From contig CAXXJE010000001.1 in assembly GCA_963675055.2 (NCBI GenBank), positions 186,001 to 250,000 of the forward strand: a stretch of DNA of 64,000 nt. Direction: 5' to 3'. Under the pieces are notes generated by a model, which saw only the letters and a list, made by a program, of their open reading frames with translations, was not told where the DNA came from and searched no databases. A program made the translations under genes and the position numbers. This document shows positions 37,301-43,254 of the stretch, piece after piece. Source of the stretch: PGYT01 sp963675055. Its GTDB lineage: Bacteria > Bacteroidota > Ignavibacteria > Ignavibacteriales > Melioribacteraceae. Each line of letters starts with the position of its first letter. The stretch's first letter is position 1.

Positions 37301-37611
37301 GCAACTTCGAATTGGTAAAAGCCAACTCGGCTTATCCGCACATTTACGAAGATGGTGCTGATAAGATAACCGGCAACAACTTCACTCCTGACTGGACAGT
37401 AGTAGACGGCAGCCAGGCTGCTTGCGGAACATGTCACGGTGAAGTTGATGAATCCGGTAATTTTGTTAAAGCCGAACCAACCGGACATAAAGTATTTTCG
37501 GGCGGTTTCGCAACCTGCTCCGGATGTCACATTGGCGTAATTGATTCAGACGGAAATATTGTTGATCGTCAGAAACACATTAATGGCGTGGTGAACGTAT
37601 TCGGAAATTAA
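34327..37611 (+). CDS. Giant multiheme lipoprotein cytochrome (36 CXXCH plus one CX4CH)
   Basis: The 1094-residue lipoprotein (lipobox LFAC, Cys19) carries heme sites nearly throughout. Residues 59 to about 886 consist of 16 tandem repeats of about 54 residues, each with two CXXCH. The pattern is CxxCHGxDFxGGxxAPGCVTCHxxIxVHxDGIxDxxSxNFHGKF followed by an N-rich linker. Each unit also has two extra His (VH and FHGK) that fit as distal ligands for its two hemes. The last 200 residues hold CNTCH, CYQCH, a CX4CH (CSNTYCH), CGTCH and CSGCH, resembling the C4xCH/CXXCH domain known from Geobacter-type cytochromes. It should be a long surface heme chain, with a predicted 36-37 hemes. Follows the 14-heme gene by 17 nt. 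Confidence 0.93.
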   Translation: MTKYFYILSIAALVFLFACSEVKDDITVPATVSVHGEGVLTPESADFHGKLDDSGMDLCLECHGANFDGGTAQSSCVECHSTIALHKEGILQTSSDNFHGKYFAANQIDMDACSMCHGSDFAGGVSSPGCVECHSTISVHQAGIVDPASDAFHAKFMKSNNADLAACGSCHGTNLLGGTSAPTCATCHTGIDVHQTGILDGTSANFHGKFIADNNIDLSTCSSCHGSDFKGGLLATNCTTCHTTIDVHTSMTLESHGQYFADQNLDINSCSSCHGVDFEGGDSAPACATCHSTINVHKEGITDPASPNFHGKYMADNSADLEACASCHGIDFTGGVAAPGCTTCHETIGVHQDGITDSESPNFHGKYFAGNDASLTECSSCHGTDFSGGMVASGCVTCHSSINVHQDGYDDETSDKFHGKFLGANNLELEACSTCHGTGFEGGESAPGCITCHPSIGIHQDGIIETGSDNFHSKFMLANSFELDDCASCHGSDFTGGSSATTCVTCHNSIGVHQDGLLDKDSDKFHGKFLGVNNLELADCATCHGEDLSGGTLASNCVTCHPTVGIHKDGIIDANSDNFHGKFIAANNTELTECASCHGVDFTGGSSATTCVTCHSSVGVHKEGIMSKDSPDFHGKFLGANNAELEDCSTCHGSDFEGGAAAPGCVTCHATIVVHKDGILDQNSTNFHGTYINSNEIQLTECASCHGVDFTGGSSAPSCVTCHAGIGVHTANIMTTGSDEFHGYFFGNSDAGLSSCATCHGSEYEGGEFAPSCVTCHDQTIIVHKDGVVDVNSDNFHGKFMADNSIEFEPCQTCHGEDFAGGMSAPGCVTCHSSIDVHSGEINHPYSDKFHGLYMINNAWDLGDCKTCHSTDFSGGLMAPSCESCHVYDDGPEACNTCHGDFGDIARPAPPKDLARHIETTYSGVGAHANHLYDGKLGADVQCYQCHTEPASVAGHIDDLPAEIVFGSLADPNSSAQYDFNSNTCSNTYCHGNFELVKANSAYPHIYEDGADKITGNNFTPDWTVVDGSQAACGTCHGEVDESGNFVKAEPTGHKVFSGGFATCSGCHIGVIDSDGNIVDRQKHINGVVNVFGN
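34501..36984 (+). repeat. 16 tandem repeats of about 161 bp (two hemes each)
   Basis: The region from the first CLECH codons to CESCH encodes sixteen two-heme units. Units differ by many silent and some coding changes, so the array is old and not a recent slippage product. Units 7-15 are closest to one another (SGGxxASxCVTCH, HxDGI patterns). Confidence 0.9.
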
Positions 37612-37627
37612 ACTGATAATTAATTCA

Positions 37628-37666
37628 AAAGGCTGCTTGACGGAATATTGAGCAGCCTTTTTTTTT
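37628..37666 (+). terminator. Rho-independent terminator of the cytochrome operon
   Basis: The stem AAAGGCTGCT/AGCAGCCTTT (10 bp) with a 13-nt loop is followed by a run of nine T. It ends the transcript of the genes from 31267 to 37611 and separates them from the sigma-54 activator gene. Confidence 0.93.
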
Positions 37667-37710
37667 CTTTTCCACAGGTAGAACAAAGTAAATCAGCTAA
37701 GCAGTGTTCG

Positions 37711-39042
37711 ATGAAAATTGACGATAAACTAAAAGACCACATACTCGAATCGATCGGCGAAGGCGTTTTCACCGTTGATAAAAATTTCAGGATAAATTTT
37801 TTCAACAAAGCGGCTGAGAAGATTACCGGTTACGATCGTGAAGAAGTAAAAGGCCGATTCTGCAAGCATGTATTTCGTTCCAAACTTTGTTATACAGATT
37901 GCCCCATCGCTCTCGCTTTAAAATCTCATAAGAATATCTATGATTATGAATCCAGCATTGTATGTAAGGCCGGAAGCAAGAAACCAATAAAATTGAACTC
38001 GGCTGTTTTATATAACGATGACGACGAGCCTACTGGCGGGATAATTTCATTCAGAGATATATCCGAACTCTCCGTTCTGAGAAGAAACCTTGAAGATACA
38101 ACCCAGTTTCACGGGGTTATCGGGAACAGCAAACAGATGCAGGAAATTTTTGAACTGATAAAAGAAATCGCTGATTCGTCAACTCCTGTGTTCATCCACG
38201 GCGAATCAGGAACAGGCAAAGAGATGCTTGCAAACGCGATCCAGGCTACGAGTCAAAGATGCAGCGAACCGTTCATCAAAGTTAACTGTTCCGTTTTTCC
38301 ATCCAACCTGCTGGCAAGCGAATTATTCGGACATGTAAAGGGAGCGTTTACAGATGCATTCAAAGACCGACCGGGTAGATTTGAAGTCGCAAATAACGGA
38401 ACCATATTTCTGGACGAAGTCGCCGAGATGCCTCTGCAAATGCAGATGCAGTTATTAAGAGTCCTGCAGGAAGGCTCGTTCGAACGTATTGGCGAATCCG
38501 TTACACGTAATGTTGATGTTCGTGTAATCTCCGCAACGAATATAAATATAAAGGAAGCGCTGGCAAACGGATCATTCAGGGAAGACCTTTTTTACCGGTT
38601 AAGTGTAATCCCCATCGAAGTCCCTCCGCTGCGCGAGAGAATGGAAGATCTTATTCCTCTAACCCGGCATTTTCTTAGGAAGTTTTCACTCCTGTATGAG
38701 AAAGAAATTAAAAACATTGAGGAAAAAGCACTCGATGCATTAATGAATTATACATGGCCGGGTAATATCCGTGAACTTGAGAATGTGATCGAGTACGCAT
38801 TCGTGCGAACTTCAAAAAAAGATACAATTGAATTTTCAAAGCTTCCTGTAAACATTAAGGAAGAAATAGGCAAACCTTTCGGACTCGCGGACAAACTCTC
38901 TGCCGATATTACGACCGAGGAATCCGCCAGGTTATTTGCACTTCTTGAAAAACACCATTGGAACCGAACAAAAGCCGCAGAGGAACTCGGTATCGGCAGA
39001 ACGACTCTCTGGCGAAAGCTTAAGAAATTGGGTCTTGAGTAA
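37711..39042 (+). CDS. Sigma-54-dependent transcriptional activator with PAS sensor
   Basis: A 443-residue NtrC-family activator. An N-terminal PAS domain (residues 1-115) carries a Cys-rich segment (FCKHVFRSKLCYTDCP) that could bind a cofactor or sense redox state. The AAA+ domain (about 130-360) has Walker A GESGTGKE, Walker B and the sigma-54 contact loop GAFTDA, a variant of GAFTGA. A Fis-type HTH ends the protein (NRTKAAEELGIGRTTLWRKLKKLG). The frame is open upstream to a TTG at 37648, but that lies inside the terminator; ATG 37711 starts where the conserved sequence begins. A sigma-54 promoter lies 158 nt downstream of its stop, before the next cytochrome gene. Confidence 0.93.
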   Translation: MKIDDKLKDHILESIGEGVFTVDKNFRINFFNKAAEKITGYDREEVKGRFCKHVFRSKLCYTDCPIALALKSHKNIYDYESSIVCKAGSKKPIKLNSAVLYNDDDEPTGGIISFRDISELSVLRRNLEDTTQFHGVIGNSKQMQEIFELIKEIADSSTPVFIHGESGTGKEMLANAIQATSQRCSEPFIKVNCSVFPSNLLASELFGHVKGAFTDAFKDRPGRFEVANNGTIFLDEVAEMPLQMQMQLLRVLQEGSFERIGESVTRNVDVRVISATNINIKEALANGSFREDLFYRLSVIPIEVPPLRERMEDLIPLTRHFLRKFSLLYEKEIKNIEEKALDALMNYTWPGNIRELENVIEYAFVRTSKKDTIEFSKLPVNIKEEIGKPFGLADKLSADITTEESARLFALLEKHHWNRTKAAEELGIGRTTLWRKLKKLGLE

Positions 39043-39142
39043 CACTGTTTCACCGTTTCATGTGCGGAACAATTCGTTTCATGCCTCTAACTCCTTTAAT
39101 ATCCCTCTCTTCCACATTCACTCCGATTCCAAGGTTAAACAC

Positions 39143-39157
39143 GAAACACATTGTTTC
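39143..39157. promoter_or_regulatory. Candidate upstream activator site for the sigma-54 activator
   Basis: GAAACA-CAT-TGTTTC is a perfect 6-bp inverted repeat 42 nt upstream of the -24 element. The half-site GTTTCA recurs at 39048, 39055 and 39076 in the same gap (CGTTTCATG twice as a direct repeat). Clustered dyads at this distance are typical of enhancer-binding protein sites. Confidence 0.6.
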
Positions 39158-39199
39158 ACAAACTTCACAAAAAAGTTAGAAAACAGTTCATTTTCGTAA

Positions 39200-39215
39200 T
39201 GGCACTCAAATTGCC
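39200..39215 (+). promoter_or_regulatory. Sigma-54 (-24/-12) promoter
   Basis: TGGCAC-TCAAA-TTGCC matches the consensus TGGCACN5TTGCW except for the last base. Transcription would start near 39226, giving a leader of about 32 nt before the ATG at 39258. It drives the decaheme and rhodanese lipoprotein genes. Confidence 0.88.
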
Positions 39216-39257
39216 ATTATTGTTGAAACTATTACCCAATTAATCTTCGAGTTTTCA

Positions 39258-40622
39258 ATGAAATACATTCAAAGATTTTTATTACTTGCAACAGTGATAT
39301 TCTTTGCTGCTATAATCGGATGTTCGGATTCGAAAGACGATGAGGATCCGATAACAGCCGGTGAGCTGGCAAAGGTGAATTCCTGTGAAGGCTGCCACAC
39401 GAATTACGATCATCTGAAAGATGTTTACACACCCGACCCGCCTTCGACCGGCGGACACGGCTGCGGCGGCGACGCTCCGCACTACGAACCTTATGATCGC
39501 GTATATTTAGGCGGTGACGGATACGAAATTTTCAAAGCCTCTATGCACGGTCGGATGGACTGCGTCGAATGCCACAACGGTGTTGACGGAACCGACGATA
39601 AGGATGTAGCTCACTCAGGCGATTTCATCAGGCATCCTTCGCTGCACGCGCAGGATAAATGCGCTGACTGTCACGAACAAATTGTTGAACGAACAACAAA
39701 CAGCCTTCACGAACAGGGCTGGGGTCAGAAAAGGATGGTTGTGGTCCGCGGAGGGTACGGGACGCATCCAACCGATTTTGACCAGATTCCCGATGAACTT
39801 AAGGAAGGCTATAACGCAAACTGCGCGACATGTCACGGAACATGCGGTGAGTGTCATATAGTTAGACCAACAGCAGGCGGCGGCGGTCTTGTAAGCGGAC
39901 ATAATTTTATCAAGACTCCGGACATGCTTAACACATGTATTACCTGCCATGTAAGCCGCGGCGGACATGCTTACCTCGGTCAGGCAGTTGGAACAAAGCC
40001 GGATGTTCATCTTACCAAAGCAGGATTCACTTGTATGAACTGCCACTCCAAGAACGAGGTTCACGGTACGGGCGAGATTAAGGAAACAAGGTATGAAATG
40101 CCATCATTGCCGAAATGCGAGAATTGCCATTCCGGACTAGCAGAGGCAAACATTTTCCATGAAAAACACCTTGATACATTCAACTGCTATGCCTGCCACT
40201 CACAGGATTACAACAACTGCGGTAGCTGCCATATCGGTGAAGGTGCGCGCATTGCTTCGCATCAGAAATTCAAAATTGGGATGAACCCGATACCCGATTT
40301 GAAACCGTATAAATTTGCAACGCTTCGACAGTCACTTATGGCTCCCGACAGTTGGCAGGATTACGGTGTTGCTGATCTCGCTAACTTCGAAGCATTTCCG
40401 ACTTACAAGTACACAACACCTCATAACATTCTCAGATGGACTTCACGTACTGAAGTAGCCGACGGGAAAGCATGTTACGATGCGTGCCATATTATCGCTG
40501 AAGGAGATTCGCTGAGAAATAAGAAATTGTATTTGTTTGAGTCAGACCTGGAAGATTGGGAAAAGGCCGCTGACCAGGGAATAATTGTAGACGGAAAGTT
40601 ACCCTCAAGCTGGGGTTTATAA
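39258..40622 (+). CDS. Multiheme lipoprotein cytochrome c (10 CXXCH plus a CX3CH)
   Basis: The 454-residue lipoprotein has a lipobox IIGC (Cys22) and ten CXXCH motifs between CEGCH (near residue 44) and CGSCH (near 325). A CX3CH (CYDACH) near residue 410 may bind an eleventh heme. Two CXXCH are unusually close (CATCHGTCGECH), as in tightly stacked heme pairs. A Gly/His/Cys segment (GGHGCGGDAPHY) lies between the first two hemes. No catalytic family such as OTR or nitrite reductase could be assigned, but heme arrangement would permit reductase activity. It is preceded by a sigma-54 promoter and followed at 39 nt by the rhodanese lipoprotein, so expression depends on the adjacent activator. Confidence 0.9.
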   Translation: MKYIQRFLLLATVIFFAAIIGCSDSKDDEDPITAGELAKVNSCEGCHTNYDHLKDVYTPDPPSTGGHGCGGDAPHYEPYDRVYLGGDGYEIFKASMHGRMDCVECHNGVDGTDDKDVAHSGDFIRHPSLHAQDKCADCHEQIVERTTNSLHEQGWGQKRMVVVRGGYGTHPTDFDQIPDELKEGYNANCATCHGTCGECHIVRPTAGGGGLVSGHNFIKTPDMLNTCITCHVSRGGHAYLGQAVGTKPDVHLTKAGFTCMNCHSKNEVHGTGEIKETRYEMPSLPKCENCHSGLAEANIFHEKHLDTFNCYACHSQDYNNCGSCHIGEGARIASHQKFKIGMNPIPDLKPYKFATLRQSLMAPDSWQDYGVADLANFEAFPTYKYTTPHNILRWTSRTEVADGKACYDACHIIAEGDSLRNKKLYLFESDLEDWEKAADQGIIVDGKLPSSWGL

Positions 40623-40661
40623 TAAATAAGAAACCAACTTTAATAATAAAGGAGAAACAAT

Positions 40662-41636
40662 ATGCAACTAAGAAAACTATTTTACCTGATGCTCATACTA
40701 CCTATTCTTTTTTTAGGACAGGCTTGCAGCGATGACGATAACAGTACCGAACCGGATTCAATTAATGAAGCCGAAGTACTGGCTCAATACTTGGAAGACC
40801 AACCGACAACCTTCCCGGCTATTATTAAAGCAGACGCCCTACACAGCAAAATATTAGTGGCACCAACAACTGTAGCAATTATAGATATCCGAGGTGAAAC
40901 TGATTATGCAGCAGGGCATATTCCCGGAGCAGTAAATGTTACAGCAGCAAATCTATTATCTTATTATGAATCCAATAACTTATCCAGCAAAGAAGATGTA
41001 GTCATAGTATGTAAGTCTGGACAAACTGCAGCATGGGCAACAGCGCTTATGAGAATTGCAGGGTACAGTAATGTAAAAGATTTACTTTTTGGTATGTGCA
41101 GTTGGAATGAAGCAACTAACGGCTCTTGGGTTAACAGTATAGGGAATACTTATGCTTCACAATTTACTTCCGACGCTACATCCAAAAATGCAGCCGGAGA
41201 GCTTCCCGAGTTGAGTACAGGAAAAGAAAGCGGTGCAGATATTGCACGAGCAAGAGTTGAAGCTGTATTTGCTGAGGGATTTTCACCAGCAGCAACAATC
41301 ACAAACGCAACGGTATTCGGCAGCTTGAGCAGTAATTATATTGTTAATTACTGGAGTGAAACTGATTATAGCTGGGGACATATTCCAGGAGCAGTTCAAT
41401 ATACTCCAAAAGCTTCTTTAACTTATAATACAGATCTAAATACATTGCCAACAGACAAACCTGTCGTAGTATATTGCTATACTGGAACCACTTCAGGACA
41501 TATGGCTGCATATTTAAGAGTATTGGGATATGACGCAAAAACATTATTATTTGGTGTTAATGGTATGAGTTATGATGATATGCCGGGAACGAAGTTTAAC
41601 GCTGAAACACACACTTGGGGATACGATTTCGAATAA
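40662..41636 (+). CDS. Lipoprotein with two rhodanese domains
   Basis: The 324-residue lipoprotein (lipobox GQAC, Cys22) holds two rhodanese folds. Domain 1, about 55-150, has DIRGETDYAAGHIPGAVNV and active-site loop CKSGQTA (Cys117). Domain 2, about 215-310, has YWSETDYSWGHIPGAVQY and loop CYTGTTS (Cys272). Both keep the catalytic Cys, so both may carry persulfide sulfur. It would act in the periplasm or on the cell surface in transfer of sulfane sulfur, polysulfide or thiosulfate. It shares the sigma-54-driven transcript with the decaheme lipoprotein (SD AAGGAG, 39-nt gap), suggesting a respiratory sulfur function such as polysulfide or thiosulfate reduction; this is inference. Confidence 0.9.
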   Translation: MQLRKLFYLMLILPILFLGQACSDDDNSTEPDSINEAEVLAQYLEDQPTTFPAIIKADALHSKILVAPTTVAIIDIRGETDYAAGHIPGAVNVTAANLLSYYESNNLSSKEDVVIVCKSGQTAAWATALMRIAGYSNVKDLLFGMCSWNEATNGSWVNSIGNTYASQFTSDATSKNAAGELPELSTGKESGADIARARVEAVFAEGFSPAATITNATVFGSLSSNYIVNYWSETDYSWGHIPGAVQYTPKASLTYNTDLNTLPTDKPVVVYCYTGTTSGHMAAYLRVLGYDAKTLLFGVNGMSYDDMPGTKFNAETHTWGYDFE

Positions 41637-41644
41637 AAGATAAA

Positions 41645-41674
41645 TAGAGCCCCTGAAAAGGGGCTCTATTTTAA
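41645..41674 (+). terminator. Rho-independent terminator after the rhodanese gene
   Basis: The stem TAGAGCCCC/GGGGCTCTA (9 bp) with loop TGAAAA is followed by TTTTAATT, 9 nt after the stop codon. It ends the sigma-54-driven transcript. Confidence 0.93.
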
Positions 41675-41716
41675 TTATATTATATGAATGTGAAATAATA
41701 TTACACGGTAGAAAAA

Positions 41717-42160
41717 ATGAGTGAAATGTTAGGTAATCAGTATTTTATGGCTCGTAATTATGCAGAAGCCGAAGCAGAACTTGAACCTCTGCTATCCGGC
41801 AATGCTTCAAAAGGTGTGCGGCGTAAACTGGTTATCTGCTACACGCAGAACGGGAAACTGCGAAAAGCTCTTGATCTGTTCAACGAACTTATAACCGAGG
41901 ATATCGAATACATAACAAGCGCGGATCCGGTTAAAGACGACTGTCCGTGTCCCGAACTTGTTAAAAACATAGAGAAATTCGAATTAGATAACTCCAAGGA
42001 CTATCTGATTCTGAAAGGCATTCTGTGGCTCTTCTGCGACTATGAAAAATCGCTATTCAACTTTACAAAGGCTGTCGGGCAGGCGTCCCCCAACGAAGCC
42101 GTGCTATATGCGTATAATACGATTAAAGACTACGTGAGCGCCCACCCTAAATCAGCTTAA
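41717..42160 (+). CDS. Small TPR-like helical protein of unknown function
   Basis: The 147-residue cytoplasmic protein has two TPR-like helix pairs (QYFMARNYAEAEAELEPLL; YTQNGKLRKALDLFNELI), a Cys-Pro motif (DCPCPEL) and a third helical part (FCDYEKSLFNFTKAV). TPR units mediate protein contacts; no partner is evident. It ends directly against the stop of the convergent gene at 42161, with no gap. No family name can be given. Confidence 0.7.
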   Translation: MSEMLGNQYFMARNYAEAEAELEPLLSGNASKGVRRKLVICYTQNGKLRKALDLFNELITEDIEYITSADPVKDDCPCPELVKNIEKFELDNSKDYLILKGILWLFCDYEKSLFNFTKAVGQASPNEAVLYAYNTIKDYVSAHPKSA

Positions 42161-42697
42161 TTATTTACCGGACTTTGTTAATCTGTCCGGACTAATTCGA
42201 TCGACAATCTCTTCCATTAATTCATCAAACTTATCTGCCGGTTTAGCAACTACAAACGAGTCAAAAACCGATCCGAACTGACGCAGGTATTCCCCGGACA
42301 TATACTGCCGCACGCTATGATCTAATTCTTCATTCTGCTTCTCATCCTTTCCCATGCCGAGATAAAATACTTCCTGCTTACTTCCCCATTTTATTATTGG
42401 TTCGGGTAATGAATACATTGAGAATACAGAAACGATCAAATCATTTTCATGTTGATATGCTGAAAATATCAGTTTAATGTCGGGATCTTCACTTATATTA
42501 TAGCCGTGCTTTCTCATCGTTTTTTCAAATTTTTCGATTACCATTTTCTCAAAGTCAGTGAACCCGCCCTCTCCGGCAACAGTTTCAATACCAAATGAAA
42601 CATCCTCTGCTATTCCCCCCGCAGGTGTATTAATATATAACACAAGTAAAATAACAGTCAGTACAAGTACCAAACCGATTAATTTTGTTGATCTCAT
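42161..42697 (-). CDS. Unrecognised membrane-anchored or exported protein
   Basis: The 178-residue protein starts with one hydrophobic segment (residues 6-22) that may be a signal anchor, followed by a soluble domain with alternating strands and helices (IKLIFSAYQHENDLIVSVFSMY; EVFYLGMGKDEKQ; FDELMEEIVDRI). No family was recognised. It is next to another small exported gene on the same strand (22-nt gap), so the two may form a pair. Confidence 0.65.
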   Translation of the reverse strand: MRSTKLIGLVLVLTVILLVLYINTPAGGIAEDVSFGIETVAGEGGFTDFEKMVIEKFEKTMRKHGYNISEDPDIKLIFSAYQHENDLIVSVFSMYSLPEPIIKWGSKQEVFYLGMGKDEKQNEELDHSVRQYMSGEYLRQFGSVFDSFVVAKPADKFDELMEEIVDRISPDRLTKSGK

Positions 42698-42719
42698 ATT
42701 CCCCTCTTAATTTTTCTAA

Positions 42720-43124
42720 TTAATTGACATGCCAGTGAATGATTTTCCACTTTCCCTCTTTATCAATCTTAACACAAAATGTATGATTAACATTCTCGCC
42801 TGACTTTGAAACACCTGTCAGAAAGATATAGCCCGCGCCGCTGTCATCGTCTACCTGGCTTCTGGCAACATTTACTTTGGTACAAAGTTCGTCATTTACC
42901 TGGCGGCTGTACTCATCATTGGATAATACTTCATAATAGCTTTCATATTTCGAATCAAATGCGAGATAAGCTTCCGGGTTGATCAGCGGTTTCATATCAT
43001 CCACCTCTTTTACAAGGCTTATCTGTTCAATAAAATCGACAAACTCTGATTTCTTATCATCCTTTTGATCTGAGGGAAACATTGTTGAAGTAAATAATGA
43101 TACGGCAATGATTAGCAAATGCAT
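42720..43124 (-). CDS. Small exported protein, possibly NTF2-like fold
   Basis: The 134-residue protein has a short hydrophobic N-terminus (LLIIAVSLFTST) that may be a signal peptide. The end HTFCVKIDKEGKWKIIHWHVN resembles the last strands of NTF2-like/SnoaL domains (W-K-I-x-x-W-x-V). The middle is acidic. Function is unknown; similarity to a fold is a weak inference. It is upstream of the 178-residue gene on the same strand. Confidence 0.6.
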   Translation of the reverse strand: MHLLIIAVSLFTSTMFPSDQKDDKKSEFVDFIEQISLVKEVDDMKPLINPEAYLAFDSKYESYYEVLSNDEYSRQVNDELCTKVNVARSQVDDDSGAGYIFLTGVSKSGENVNHTFCVKIDKEGKWKIIHWHVN

Positions 43125-43254
43125 ATCGTCTCCTGGTTTTGTTAGAGAAAAGAACGGTAGACTTATTCGATATGCATCCTTAATTTTTTATGAAGTCATG
43201 GCAAGTTATGGGATACACAAAACTTAAAAAATGCCAAATTTCGGAACCCTTGAT

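Noticed and set aside
37648..37710. TTG start for the sigma-54 activator
   Set aside because: It lies in the terminator hairpin of the upstream operon; the conserved PAS sequence starts at ATG 37711.
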